Shown: positions 44,676 through 53,888 of the stretch, piece after piece | Layout of the letters: every line of letters starts with the position of its first letter | How positions within the stretch are numbered: the stretch's first letter is position 1 | Assembly (NCBI GenBank): GCA_023423975.1 | Contig: JAFAEO010000058.1 | Location: 1-64,000 of the forward strand | DNA: 64,000 bases | Source of the DNA: Pseudomonadota bacterium | Lineage (GTDB): Bacteria; Pseudomonadota; Gammaproteobacteria; Burkholderiales; Burkholderiaceae_B | Reading direction: 5' to 3' | Program-made: the position numbers and the translations under genes | Notes under the pieces: generated by a model | What the model saw: only the letters and a program-made list of their open reading frames with translations | What the model was told of the DNA's origin: nothing | Databases searched by the model: none

Positions 44676-45980
44676 TCAGTCCAGATGTTCCAGGCGGATG
44701 CGCGTAATGGACGAATGTACGAAAGGCATGGCTTCAATGGTTTTGATCGCCGTATTGACATCGCCTTCGCGGGCCTCGTGTGTCAGGAAAATAATGATGG
44801 CGCGATTTTCTCCATCCTGTTCCTGCATCATGGAATTGATGGAGATCTGGTGGTCTGCCAGGATCCGGGTCAGATCGGCTAGTACGCCCGAGCGATCTTC
44901 CACCGATAGCCGCAGATAATAGCTGGTGCGCACATCTTCCATCTTCAGGATGGGTATATCTGACAGTGCTTCTGGCTGGAAGGCCAGATGTGGCACCCGA
45001 TTGCCGGGATCGGACGTATGCAGGCGGGTCACATCGACCAAATCGGCCACCACAGCCGAGGCCGTGGCTTCGGAGCCCGCACCGGGACCATAATACAGCG
45101 TGTCGCCTACCGCATCACCGTTGACGACCACTGCGTTCATGGCGCCTTCTACGTTGGCGATCAGCCGTTTGGTGGGCACCAGAGCCGGGTGCACCCGCAA
45201 CTCGATACCCTGATCGCGACGTCGCGTGATGCCCAGCAGCTTGATGCGATAACCCAAGCGTTCGGCATAGACAATATCCTGCTGATCCAGGTCAGTAATA
45301 CCTTCGATATGCGCTTTGCTGAACTGAATGGGAATACCAAACGCCAGGGAGGCCATCAGCGTCAGTTTATGCGCCGCGTCGATCCCCTTGACATCGCCCG
45401 CCGGGTCAGCCTCGGCATAGCCCAGCTGCTGGGCCTGCGCTAGCGCGGTCTCGTAAGGCAGGCCGTGCTCGCGCATTTGCGACAGAATGAAATTCGTGGT
45501 CCCGTTGATAATGCCGGCCAGCCACTGGATACGGTTGGCCGTCAGGCCTTCGCGAATCGCTTTGATAATCGGGATGCCGCCAGCGACCGCAGCTTCAAAC
45601 GCCACCATGACGCCTTTTTTGCTGGCCAGGGCAAATATTTCATTGCCATGCAGGGCGAGCAGTGCCTTATTGGCTGTGACCACGTGCTTGCCGTTTTCAA
45701 TCGCGGTCAGCACCAGTTCACGGGCCAGCGTGGTGCCGCCGATAAGCTCCACGACAATATCCACCTCGGGATCGGCCACCAGGCCAGCCATATCATTGCT
45801 GACCGGCACTTTGTCGCCGAACACAGCAACTGCTTTGGCCGGCGTACGCGTAGCCACTTTGGACACCACGATCTGGCGTCCGGCGCGCCGCGATATTTCC
45901 TCTGCGTTGCGCGTTAACACCGCGTAGGTGCCACTGCCTACAACCCCAAAACCTAATAAACCTACCTTCATTGGATTCAT
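44676..45980 (-). CDS. hom: Homoserine dehydrogenase
   Basis: A 434-residue monofunctional enzyme that reduces aspartate semialdehyde to homoserine. GFGVVGSGTYAVL is the NAD(P) loop; AGIINGTTNFILSQM and GYAEADPAGDVKGIDAAHKL are catalytic-domain signatures; a C-terminal ACT domain (about 350-430) gives threonine feedback. Not fused to aspartokinase. Start ATG 45980 overlaps the alaC stop by four bases. Confidence 0.96.
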   Translation of the reverse strand: MNPMKVGLLGFGVVGSGTYAVLTRNAEEISRRAGRQIVVSKVATRTPAKAVAVFGDKVPVSNDMAGLVADPEVDIVVELIGGTTLARELVLTAIENGKHVVTANKALLALHGNEIFALASKKGVMVAFEAAVAGGIPIIKAIREGLTANRIQWLAGIINGTTNFILSQMREHGLPYETALAQAQQLGYAEADPAGDVKGIDAAHKLTLMASLAFGIPIQFSKAHIEGITDLDQQDIVYAERLGYRIKLLGITRRRDQGIELRVHPALVPTKRLIANVEGAMNAVVVNGDAVGDTLYYGPGAGSEATASAVVADLVDVTRLHTSDPGNRVPHLAFQPEALSDIPILKMEDVRTSYYLRLSVEDRSGVLADLTRILADHQISINSMMQEQDGENRAIIIFLTHEAREGDVNTAIKTIEAMPFVHSSITRIRLEHLD

Positions 45981-47167
45981 TTTTTCAGGAACCCGTCTTT
46001 TTTGAACATTTCTTTAATTCCTCTGATTGCCTGGCGCGTACGCTGTTCATTCTCGATCATGGCAAAACGCACGTGATCGTCACCCAGATCGCCAAAACCG
46101 ATACCGGGCGATACCGCCAGCTTGGCATCGGCCAGCAGTTTTTTGGAAAATTCCAGTGATCCCATGGCCTTGTAGGGCTCGGGGATTTCAGCCCAGATAT
46201 ACATGGCCGCCTTGGGAATTTCAACCATCCAGCCGGCTTCATGCAACCCCTTGACGAGCACATCGCGGCGGTTTTTGTAGTGCGCGACCACTTCGGCCAC
46301 GCATTCCTGCGGGCCTTCCAGCGCAGCGATGGAAGCCACCTGAATCGGCGTGAACGTCCCGTAATCGTGGTAGCTTTTCATGCGGGCCAGCGCATTGACC
46401 AGCTCGGCATTGCCCACCATAAAGCCAACCCGCCAGCCAGCCATATTGTAGCTTTTACTCATGGTAAAAAACTCGACCGCCACATCCTTGGCGCCAGGCA
46501 CCTGCATAATGGACGGCGGCTGGTAGCCGTCGAACGTGATGTCAGCATAGGCCAGATCGTGCACGACCAGAATATCGTGCTCTTTGGCCAGTTTGATCAC
46601 CCGCTCGAAAAACGGCAGATCAACGCATTGCGCCGTGGGATTGCTGGGAAAGCCCAGAATAATCATTTTCGGCTTGGGAATGGACTCGCGCACGGCCCGC
46701 TCGATTTCCTCGAAGAAATCCAGCCCTTTTTTCATGGGTATGGAGCGGATATTGGCGCCGGCGATGACCGCACCATATATATGGATGGGATAGCTGGGAT
46801 TGGGCACCAGCACCGTATCTCCCTTATCGAGCGTGGCCAACATAAGATGCGCCAGCCCTTCCTTGGATCCGATGGTGACAATGGCTTCCCGGTCCGGGTC
46901 CAGAATGACGTTATAGCGACGTGAATACCAGTCTGCAATCGCCTTGCGCAGGCGTGGAATACCCTTGGATACTGAATAACCATGGGTATCGGGACGAATT
47001 GTCGCCTCTACCATTTTGTCCACGATATGCTTGGGGGTCGGCCCATCCGGGTTGCCCATGGACATGTCGATGATGTCTTCGCCACGTCGGCGCGCCGCCA
47101 TTTTCAGCTCACCGGTAATGTTGAACACATAGGGAGGGAGCCTTTCTATACGTGGGAAGTTTCTCAT
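45977..47167 (-). CDS. alaC: Alanine-synthesising transaminase AlaC-like
   Basis: A 396-residue class I/II aminotransferase. PLP Lys lies in MSKSYNMAGWRVGFMVG; DMSMGNPDGPTPKHIVDKM and LGFPSNPTAQ are family patterns. In E. coli AlaC transfers amino groups between glutamate and pyruvate. First gene of the leftward alaC-hom-thrC unit and coupled to hom by ATGA. Its role in threonine synthesis is not obvious; a different amino-donor role in this operon is possible. The leader upstream (47285-47383) has an attenuator-like structure. Confidence 0.9.
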   Translation of the reverse strand: MRNFPRIERLPPYVFNITGELKMAARRRGEDIIDMSMGNPDGPTPKHIVDKMVEATIRPDTHGYSVSKGIPRLRKAIADWYSRRYNVILDPDREAIVTIGSKEGLAHLMLATLDKGDTVLVPNPSYPIHIYGAVIAGANIRSIPMKKGLDFFEEIERAVRESIPKPKMIILGFPSNPTAQCVDLPFFERVIKLAKEHDILVVHDLAYADITFDGYQPPSIMQVPGAKDVAVEFFTMSKSYNMAGWRVGFMVGNAELVNALARMKSYHDYGTFTPIQVASIAALEGPQECVAEVVAHYKNRRDVLVKGLHEAGWMVEIPKAAMYIWAEIPEPYKAMGSLEFSKKLLADAKLAVSPGIGFGDLGDDHVRFAMIENEQRTRQAIRGIKEMFKKDGFLKK

Positions 47168-47261
47168 GACGGACCTGGAATAAGTGAAGGAACAGATTTA
47201 GGGTGAAACCAGTAAATCTAGCCTATATAAGACCGGACGGCAAACGATTTTGCCTGTGCAC

Positions 47262-47292
47262 AAAAAAAATTTGCAATGGCCGTGTCATTGCA
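47262..47292 (-). terminator. Attenuator-like hairpin in the alaC leader
   Basis: On the minus strand TGCAATG (47286-47292) and CATTGCA (47272-47278) form a seven-base stem with a seven-base loop, followed by AA and then eight T. It is about 95 bases before the alaC start, so it could stop transcription early. Confidence 0.5.
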
Positions 47293-47383
47293 GTACAAAA
47301 AAAGCTGGGATCAGGGCCTTGCCGGACACGCGGCTGCCCACAGGCAGCGACGCCGCAAGCGTCTGTCCTATTCCTGGTCTCAT
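47285..47383 (-). CDS. Possible 32-codon leader peptide before alaC
   Basis: An open frame of 32 codons starts at an ATG (47383) and its stop codon lies inside the left arm of the terminator-like hairpin. This is the geometry of attenuation leader peptides. The residues are rich in Ala, Leu, Val and Gly but hold only one Thr, so it does not look like a classic threonine leader, and I see no good ribosome-binding site. Low confidence. Confidence 0.2.
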   Translation of the reverse strand: MRPGIGQTLAASLPVGSRVSGKALIPAFFVLQ

Positions 47384-47489
47384 ATCACGGGCGTGCGACC
47401 TGCTGCGCTCACATAGCGCAAAATATCGCAGGACCACTATCACATATATGAAATACAGTTAGAATAAGATAAACGCACAAGGAGTCTTT

Positions 47490-47933
47490 GTGGAACTGAA
47501 AAGAGAACAGCCAACAGCATTAAATACGGTCACCCGCTATGGGGACCACTTCATCGAAGTCAATGAAGTCCAATATACCCATGCCATTGCGTTTCGCCCT
47601 GAAGGCGCTGTTCGCCCATGGAATGTGACCGCTGTCAGCGACATTACAACAGATCAGCTGATTCTGGCGGCAGACATCCGAAAGGTCGAAGGCAACGCCA
47701 TCGATTTTCTTGACGACGCTCCCGCCACCAAATTTGAAAACACACCCGAAATACTGCTTGTGGGAACCGGCACACGCCAGCATTTTCTGCCCGCAGCAGT
47801 GACCGCGCCGCTGCTGGCCGCACGCGTGGGCATTGAAGCCATGGATTCGAAGGCCGCGGCACGCACCTATAATGTACTGATGGCAGAAGGCCGCAATGTT
47901 GCTGTCGCGCTCATGCTCAGCGAAGGAGAATAA
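47490..47933 (+). CDS. Mth938-like domain protein (DUF498)
   Basis: A 147-residue protein of the Mth938/NDUFAF3-like family. The central EILLVGTGTRQHFLP and the C-terminal NVLMAEGRNVAVALMLSEGE match. Bacterial members have no fixed function; the mitochondrial relative NDUFAF3 assists complex I assembly. Start is a GTG at 47490 with AAGGAG seven bases upstream. One base separates its stop from the next gene's start, so both are cotranscribed. Confidence 0.88.
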   Translation: MELKREQPTALNTVTRYGDHFIEVNEVQYTHAIAFRPEGAVRPWNVTAVSDITTDQLILAADIRKVEGNAIDFLDDAPATKFENTPEILLVGTGTRQHFLPAAVTAPLLAARVGIEAMDSKAAARTYNVLMAEGRNVAVALMLSEGE

Positions 47934-47934
47934 A

Positions 47935-48420
47935 ATGACCAGTCCCCCCACCATCGGCAAGAAAGCGCCGGCATTCAAGGCCGAGAGCCAGCTTGGCCCG
48001 GTTGCCCTGGCCGCATTGAAAGGCAAAAACGTCGTGCTGTATTTTTACCCGAAGGACAACACTCCGGGATGCACGACAGAAACCCAGGGGTTTCGGGATG
48101 CGCTAGCCGATTTCGAAAATGAAAATACCGTCATCCTGGGGGCCTCGCGCGATTCGCTCAAAAGCCACGAAAATTTTGCCGCCAAGCAAAATGTGACCTT
48201 TGCCCTGTTGTCCGACCCCGACGAACTGTTATGTACTCAATACGACGTTATCAAGATGAAGAACATGTACGGCAAACAGGTACGCGGAATTGAACGCAGC
48301 ACCTTTCTGATCGACAGCACCGGCAAGCTTGTGCAGGAGTGGCGAAAAGTAAAGGTGCCAGGCCATGTTGATGCCGTCCTTGAAGCAGTGCGCAACCTGA
48401 ATGCCGCACAACAGGATTAG
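47935..48420 (+). CDS. bcp: Peroxiredoxin of the Bcp/PrxQ family
   Basis: A 161-residue thiol peroxidase that reduces hydroperoxides. The peroxidatic Cys is in NTPGCTTETQGFRD. E. coli Bcp has a second Cys five residues later; here that position is Gln. Another Cys in DELLCTQYDV, about 50 residues on, may serve as the resolving Cys, as in some PrxQ proteins. Without testing, a 1-Cys mechanism is the alternative. Start is ATG 47935; the frame extends to 47896 inside the previous gene. Confidence 0.9.
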   Translation: MTSPPTIGKKAPAFKAESQLGPVALAALKGKNVVLYFYPKDNTPGCTTETQGFRDALADFENENTVILGASRDSLKSHENFAAKQNVTFALLSDPDELLCTQYDVIKMKNMYGKQVRGIERSTFLIDSTGKLVQEWRKVKVPGHVDAVLEAVRNLNAAQQD

Positions 48421-48497
48421 TCCCACCCGGGCCCTGCGGGGTACCCTTTTCCATGGTGCAACCGCCCATGGAACAACAGCCATGTGAGAAACTATCT

Positions 48498-50321
48498 ATG
48501 CCACTTCCAAAGCTGCCTGCCAAACCTGCCGACATCCTGGATATGACGGGAATGCCGGTTCCAAAAGCCTCCAGGGAAGACACCGCGACCGCGGCGCCCC
48601 GTGGACGCAAGCGTCAGAAGCAGGATCAACCCGGCACTGTGGCAAGCGCCGACGCAGCAAATGCAACCAACTACGCTCAGGGTGCCGCAAATACGACACC
48701 GGCCGGCATGACTGTGCCAGCCGATACGATCGAACCAGTACAGGCTGGGGTAGCAGCCAAGGAAAGAGCAGCAACGACCGCACCTCAGGCGCGCGAACAG
48801 GTAGATACCAAAGGCCGCCGCGCGCCCACCGCGCGTCGCGCCGATGCTGGTACCGGCACAGCTCCGACCGGCGGCAAATCAGGCAGTACACGCGGCGCAC
48901 CGGTAAGGGCGGCAAACACGGCCGGCAACAACGGCTTGTCCAAGCTTTTTGTCCTGGACACCAATGTACTGCTGCATGACCCTACATCAATCTTCCGCTT
49001 CGAAGAGCATGATATTTTCCTGCCCATGATGACGCTCGAAGAGCTGGACCATCACAAGAAAGGCATGACCGAGGTGGCGCGCAACGCACGCCAGGTCAGC
49101 CGTTCGCTGGACGCGCTGGTGGCAGAAACTGAAGATATCCTTACGGGCATGCCGCTGGATGCACTGGGCAACAAGGATGCCACCGGCCGCCTGCTGTTTC
49201 AGACGCAGAACATGGAAGGCCGGCTGCCCGTAGACCTGCCCAACGGCAAGGCCGACAATATGATCCTGGGCGTTGTGCAAACCCTGCATCGCGAACAGCC
49301 GCAGCGCCAGATCATACTTGTCTCCAAAGACATCAATATGCGTCTGAAGGCGCGGGCGCTTGGCCTGGAGGCCGAAGACTACCTGAATGATCATTCGCTG
49401 GAAGACTCCGACCTGCTGTATGACGGGGCCATGCTGCTGCCGAACAATTTCTGGGCCAAACATGGCAAGGATGTCGAATCCTGGATACAGGGCGGCACCA
49501 CCTTCTATAAGATCAAGGGGCCACTGTGCGCCGACTTCGTGGTCAACCAATTCGTCTATCTTGAAGGTGACTCGCCGCTGTACGCCCAGGTGCGTGAGGT
49601 CAACGGAAAAACAGCCGTGCTGGCCACCTTGCGAGACTATACGCACAAGAAAAACAATGTTTGGGGCGTCACCGCGCGTAACCGCGAACAGAATTTCGCG
49701 CTCAACCTGCTCATGAATCCGGATATTGATTTTGTCTCCCTGCTGGGCCAGGCTGGCACCGGCAAAACCCTGCTGGCGCTTGCCTGCGGATTGACCCAGG
49801 TGCTGGAAACCAAGCGCTACACTGAAATCATCATGACCCGGGTAACCGTGCCGGTGGGTGAAGACATCGGGTTTCTGCCAGGCACCGAAGAAGAAAAAAT
49901 GCAGCCCTGGATGGGCGCGCTCGAAGATAATCTGGAGTTTCTCAATACCGGCACCAAGAATGATGGCTCATCCGGTGAATGGGATCGCAGCGCCAGCAAG
50001 GAAGTGGTCAAATCGCATATCAAGATCAAGTCACTCAACTTCATGCGCGGGCGCACGTTCCTGAACAAATATCTGATTATCGATGAAGCGCAGAACCTGA
50101 CGCCCAAGCAGATGAAAACACTGATCACCCGGGCAGGCCCGGGCACCAAGATCATTTGCCTTGGCAATATCGCACAGATTGATACGCCCTACCTGACCGA
50201 AGGCAGCTCAGGCCTGACCTATGTCGTCGACCGCTTCAAGGGCTGGCCGCATTCCGGGCATATTACCCTGCAAAAAGGCGAACGTTCGCGCCTGGCCGAC
50301 TATGCCGGAGATGCGCTGTAG
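48498..50321 (+). CDS. PIN-PhoH family ATPase
   Basis: A 607-residue protein with three parts. The first about 140 residues are Ala/Thr/Pro/Arg-rich and low complexity. A PIN nuclease-like domain follows (FVLDTNVLLHDPTSIF, LEELDHHKKG). The PhoH ATPase domain has Walker A GQAGTGKTLLALACG and Walker B KYLIIDEAQNLTPKQMKTL. PIN-PhoH proteins are thought to be RNA helicase/nucleases. I prefer the ATG at 48498; starts upstream to 48453 are possible. It is about 80 bases after bcp. A strong terminator follows at 50359. Confidence 0.9.
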   Translation: MPLPKLPAKPADILDMTGMPVPKASREDTATAAPRGRKRQKQDQPGTVASADAANATNYAQGAANTTPAGMTVPADTIEPVQAGVAAKERAATTAPQAREQVDTKGRRAPTARRADAGTGTAPTGGKSGSTRGAPVRAANTAGNNGLSKLFVLDTNVLLHDPTSIFRFEEHDIFLPMMTLEELDHHKKGMTEVARNARQVSRSLDALVAETEDILTGMPLDALGNKDATGRLLFQTQNMEGRLPVDLPNGKADNMILGVVQTLHREQPQRQIILVSKDINMRLKARALGLEAEDYLNDHSLEDSDLLYDGAMLLPNNFWAKHGKDVESWIQGGTTFYKIKGPLCADFVVNQFVYLEGDSPLYAQVREVNGKTAVLATLRDYTHKKNNVWGVTARNREQNFALNLLMNPDIDFVSLLGQAGTGKTLLALACGLTQVLETKRYTEIIMTRVTVPVGEDIGFLPGTEEEKMQPWMGALEDNLEFLNTGTKNDGSSGEWDRSASKEVVKSHIKIKSLNFMRGRTFLNKYLIIDEAQNLTPKQMKTLITRAGPGTKIICLGNIAQIDTPYLTEGSSGLTYVVDRFKGWPHSGHITLQKGERSRLADYAGDAL

Positions 50322-50358
50322 CCAGGACCCAAGGACCAGGTGGTCGTATCGAAAGGCA

Positions 50359-50409
50359 AAGGCCGGTGATGCCCTTTATTGAGAGGGGCGTCACCGGCCT
50401 TTTTATTTT
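50359..50409 (+). terminator. Rho-independent terminator of the PhoH gene
   Basis: A 14-base stem (AAGGCCGGTGATGCC with GGCGTCACCGGCCT, one G-T pair) and a T-rich tail lie about 40 bases after the stop. Confidence 0.82.
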
Positions 50410-50699
50410 GCAGTAAAAAGAATACATCACCCACAGTTCAAGGTGATTTTACCTAATGTCCATTGCTTGGCGTCACACGTGGTCAGGACACCTGGCGTTG
50501 TGCCATCTCATCAGCCCGCAAGCCAGTCAAATCGGGCCTCGCGGGATATTTTCCAGGTGCCGGCACATGCATTTGCGGCGCCGTCACGCCACGGGGTACG
50601 TTGTGCACTTACGCCCATCATGCGCTCCGCCCGGGCTGATTTTAATGCAGGATTGAGTACAATGGCCGCATCATTAAACCCTTAACGTAGATCCGCGCA
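50410..50699. other. Intergenic stretch before the SBF transporter
   Basis: No gene is supported. Frames of 66-80 codons (50443-50685) lack family similarity and a clear ribosome-binding site. A TTGAGT at 50653-50658 is a possible -35 box without a well-placed -10 partner. Confidence 0.35.
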
Positions 50700-51731
50700 A
50701 TGTCCCAGTCCCTGCTTCGTTTTCTGAAAATCGACCGTTTCACCCTGTTGTTGATCGTCGCGGTTGCTATTGCATCTGTAATACCCGCGCATGGCCGGGG
50801 CATGCCTGTCGCCGAGCTGGTTACCAATCTGGCCATTGCACTGCTGTTCTTCCTGCATGGCTCGCGTCTGTCGCGCCAGGCGATCATTGCCGGCGCGACC
50901 CACTGGCGGCTGCATCTGGTGATTTTTTCATGCACCTTCATTCTGTTTCCGCTGCTAGGTGTCGTTCTGCGGCCGGTGCTCGAACCCATGCTGACACCTG
51001 ATCTGTATAAGGGGGTTCTCTATCTGTGCGTGCTGCCGGCCACCGTGCAATCGGCTATCGCCTTCACCTCGATCGCCCGTGGCAATATTCCCGCCGCCGT
51101 ATGCAGCGCATCCTCCTCCAGCATATTGGGCATTTTCATTACGCCCATGCTGGTAAACTTGCTGATCGCCGATAGCAACGCTACAGCAGATTCACACCAG
51201 GCGCTGGAAGCCATTTGGCAGATCACCCTGCAACTGCTGGTGCCTTTTGCACTGGGCCACTTCAGCCGTCCGTGGACTTCGGGGTTTATCGGCCGGCATA
51301 GTTCCCTCATGAAGTTTGTAGATCAGGGCTCCATCCTGCTGGTGGTCTATGTTGCCTTCTCCGAGGCCGTCAACGAAGGCCTCTGGCATAAAACGCCAGT
51401 AGGTGCGCTGATTGCAGTTGTAATTGCCAGTGTTCTGCTGCTGGCCATTGTGCTGGTACTGACATCGCTGATCGGTCGCCTGATGGGCTTTTCACTGGAA
51501 GACCGCATCACACTTGTATTTTGCGGATCGAAAAAAAGTCTGGCCAGCGGCCTGCCCATGGCGCAGGTGCTGTTTGCAGGTCAGGCGGTGGGTGCCATTA
51601 TTCTGCCCTTGATGATCTTCCATCAGATCCAGTTAATGGTATGCGCAGTTATTGCCGCCAAACTGGGTAAGCGACCAGAAGAAATCCCGGTTGACCAGGA
51701 TGACGAGACCTTGCTCAAAAAACCGGTATAA
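50700..51731 (+). CDS. Bile acid:sodium symporter family transporter (SBF-like, YfeH type)
   Basis: A 343-residue inner-membrane protein with about ten hydrophobic segments and the SBF-like domain. FFLHGSRLSRQAIIAGATHWRL, LPATVQSAIAFTSIARGN (the crossing-helix region) and FCGSKKSLASGLPMAQVLF mark the YfeH branch. The real substrate in bacteria is not known; organic anions are likely. It has its own transcription unit between two terminators. Confidence 0.9.
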   Translation: MSQSLLRFLKIDRFTLLLIVAVAIASVIPAHGRGMPVAELVTNLAIALLFFLHGSRLSRQAIIAGATHWRLHLVIFSCTFILFPLLGVVLRPVLEPMLTPDLYKGVLYLCVLPATVQSAIAFTSIARGNIPAAVCSASSSSILGIFITPMLVNLLIADSNATADSHQALEAIWQITLQLLVPFALGHFSRPWTSGFIGRHSSLMKFVDQGSILLVVYVAFSEAVNEGLWHKTPVGALIAVVIASVLLLAIVLVLTSLIGRLMGFSLEDRITLVFCGSKKSLASGLPMAQVLFAGQAVGAIILPLMIFHQIQLMVCAVIAAKLGKRPEEIPVDQDDETLLKKPV

Positions 51732-51792
51732 CCAGGCGCCGTAGGAAAGTACATCGCCCACAACGCCTGACGCATGAGAGTACATAAAAAAC

Positions 51793-51838
51793 AAAGGGGC
51801 AGTGCCGGCAACATGCAGGCCCTGCCCCTTTTGCTTTT
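51793..51838 (+). terminator. Terminator between the SBF gene and dnaB
   Basis: AAAGGGGCAG (51793-51802) and CTGCCCCTTT (51822-51831) form a ten-base stem, followed by TTGCTTTTTT. It ends the rightward transcript; the A-run on the far side could also serve dnaB from the other direction. Confidence 0.8.
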
Positions 51839-53221
51839 TTATTCTGCGATAAAACTGTCGCCCGGGCCCGCGTAATTCATAAATTTGGTAAATTCGCCGG
51901 CGAACGTCAGCCGAACCGTACCAATGGGGCCCGCACGCTGTTTGCCGATAATGACTTCGGCAGAGCCTTTGTCCTGGCTGTCTGGATGATACACTTCATC
52001 GCGATAAATAAACAGAATCAGGTCGGCGTCCTGCTCAATCGCACCCGATTCACGCAAGTCACTCATAATAGGCCGCTTATTGGTGCGTTGCTCCAGGCCC
52101 CGGTTCAACTGCGACAGTGCAATAACGGGGCACTCCATCTCCTTGGCCAGGGTTTTGAGCGAACGGCTGATTTCAGAGATTTCAGCGGTCCGGTTATCAT
52201 TTTTGGACAGGGCATTGCCCGACATGAGCTGCAAGTAATCGACCACGATCAGACCCAGCTTGCCGCACTTGCGCTTTAGCCGGCGCGCGCGTGAGCGCAG
52301 CACCAGCGGGCTTAGCGCCGGGCTCTCGTCAATGTAGATCTGCGCTTCCTGCAACAATTGCATGGCATGGGTCAGCTTGGGCCAGTCCTCATCCAGCAAC
52401 CTGCCGGTGCGCATGCGCTGCTGATCCAGCTTGCCGATAGAGCCGATCATCCGGGCCGCCAGCTGCGTGGCTTCCATCTCCATGGAAAATACCGCGACAG
52501 GCAAGCCTTCGTCGATCGCTACGTGTTCGGCAATATTCATGGAAAACGACGTTTTACCCATGGCCGGCCGGCCGGCCACGATGATCAACTGACCCGGGTG
52601 CAAACCCGTCGTCTTGCGGTCAAGGTCGACAAAGCCGGTGGGAATGCCGGAGACATCGCCGTGATTGCCATCACCCAGCTCTTCGATCCGCTTCAGAACG
52701 TCGACCAGCAGATCGCCCACTTCCTTGAATTCACTGCCCGAAGACGAGCCCTCGGACACTTGCAGGATACGTGTTTCAGCCTCATCAAGCAGCTGGCGTG
52801 CTTCCTTACCCCTGGGATTGAGCGCTTCGGATGCAATTTCGTCGGCAAACGTCACCAGCTTGCGCAGAATCGCCCGCTCACGAACAATTTCAGCATAGCG
52901 AATAATGTTTGCCGCCGAGGGCGTGTTGCGCGTCAGTGCATCCAGATAAGCCAACCCGCCGATCTCGTCCGACTTGCTCTCGAGCACCAGCGATTCGTGC
53001 ACGGTGATAACGTCGGCCGGACGATCCAGATTGATCAATTTGCAGATATGCTGGAATAGCAGGCGGTGATCATGACGATAGAAATCATCTTCATTGAGCA
53101 GACCGCTGATATTTTCCAGTTGCGCATTGTCTATGAGCAATCCGCCAAGCACGGATTGTTCCGCCTCAACCGAGTGAGGTGGCAGGCGCAGGGAATCCAG
53201 TTGAGGATCAGGAGCATTCAT
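51839..53221 (-). CDS. dnaB: Replicative DNA helicase DnaB
   Basis: A 460-residue hexameric helicase that unwinds DNA ahead of the replisome. The N-terminal LPPHSVEAEQSVLGGLL and Walker A GRPAMGKTSFSMN, then SQLNRGLEQRTNKRPIMSDL and SGAIEQDADLILFIYR, are DnaB signatures. I use the ATG at 53221; the frame continues upstream to 53293. It lies downstream of rpsF-priB-rpsR-rplI, as in many betaproteobacteria, but a terminator (53355-53386) separates them. Confidence 0.96.
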   Translation of the reverse strand: MNAPDPQLDSLRLPPHSVEAEQSVLGGLLIDNAQLENISGLLNEDDFYRHDHRLLFQHICKLINLDRPADVITVHESLVLESKSDEIGGLAYLDALTRNTPSAANIIRYAEIVRERAILRKLVTFADEIASEALNPRGKEARQLLDEAETRILQVSEGSSSGSEFKEVGDLLVDVLKRIEELGDGNHGDVSGIPTGFVDLDRKTTGLHPGQLIIVAGRPAMGKTSFSMNIAEHVAIDEGLPVAVFSMEMEATQLAARMIGSIGKLDQQRMRTGRLLDEDWPKLTHAMQLLQEAQIYIDESPALSPLVLRSRARRLKRKCGKLGLIVVDYLQLMSGNALSKNDNRTAEISEISRSLKTLAKEMECPVIALSQLNRGLEQRTNKRPIMSDLRESGAIEQDADLILFIYRDEVYHPDSQDKGSAEVIIGKQRAGPIGTVRLTFAGEFTKFMNYAGPGDSFIAE

Positions 53222-53354
53222 GGCAGGGTAAACCGGGAAATTGATAACGTGATGATCTGTGGCTGGCAGCAAGTGACAGCAAAACTGGATCAAAACGACA
53301 CAGACAAAGATGTCATTATACGCAGTTAGCCGCCCTGGCGTGAGGCGGCGTCTG

Positions 53355-53386
53355 TAAAAACAAAGAGCCGGATTAACCGGCTCTTT
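53355..53386 (-). terminator. Terminator after rplI
   Basis: AAAGAGCCGG-ATTAA-CCGGCTCTTT (53362-53386) is a perfect ten-base stem; on the minus strand it is followed by GTTTTTAC. It would end the S6-operon transcript before dnaB. Confidence 0.85.
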
Positions 53387-53418
53387 GGTGTACTGCTACA
53401 GCGATAAAAACAAATGGA

Positions 53419-53874
53419 TTAAGCCATTTCGCCTACAACATTGACAGTGATATCAGATACCACGTCAGCGTGCAAATAGACCTGTACGGGATATTCGCCA
53501 ACCGCTTTGAGGGCACCATCAGTCAGGCGAACCTGGCTTTTTTCAACGCCTTCGAAGCCTGCTGCTACCAGACCTGCCGCGATGTCCATATTGGTCACAG
53601 AACCGAACAGACGGCCGTCTACACCGGCCTTCTGGCCGATTTGCAATGTGTAGCCATTGAGTTTTTCAGACTGGGCCTGAGCGGCAGCCAGTTTTTCAGC
53701 CTGGATTTTTTCCAGTTCTGCGCGACGGGCTTCAAACTCGGCGATTGCAGCTTGTGTTGCACGACGGGCTTTTTTCTGTGGAATCAGAAAGTTGCGAGCA
53801 TAGCCGTCTTTTACACGAACCACTTCACCCAGGTTGCCGACATTGACAATTTTCTCGAGAAGAATAACTTGCAT
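53419..53874 (-). CDS. rplI: 50S ribosomal protein L9
   Basis: A 151-residue ribosomal protein of the large subunit. The N-terminal MQVILLEKIVNVGNLGEVVRVKDG and YARNFLIPQKKA are the L9 signature, then a long helix to the C-terminal domain. Fourteen bases after rpsR. Confidence 0.97.
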   Translation of the reverse strand: MQVILLEKIVNVGNLGEVVRVKDGYARNFLIPQKKARRATQAAIAEFEARRAELEKIQAEKLAAAQAQSEKLNGYTLQIGQKAGVDGRLFGSVTNMDIAAGLVAAGFEGVEKSQVRLTDGALKAVGEYPVQVYLHADVVSDITVNVVGEMA

Positions 53875-53888
53875 GATGGTTTCCCTGA

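Larger units (their letters stand above)
47168..47489. other. Divergent promoter region, alaC leader and Mth938-like gene
   Basis: The 322 bases between alaC and the Mth938-like gene hold no protein gene beyond a possible leader peptide. Seen on the minus strand: hairpin GCTGCC-4-GGCAGC (47333-47348), hairpin candidate GACGC...GCGTC (about 47350-47364) and the terminator-like hairpin at 47262-47292. On the plus strand a ribosome-binding site AAGGAG precedes the GTG start at 47490. Confidence 0.5.

Noticed and set aside
50443..50685. An 80-codon frame between phoH and the SBF transporter
   Set aside because: No family pattern and no Shine-Dalgarno sequence; probably chance.
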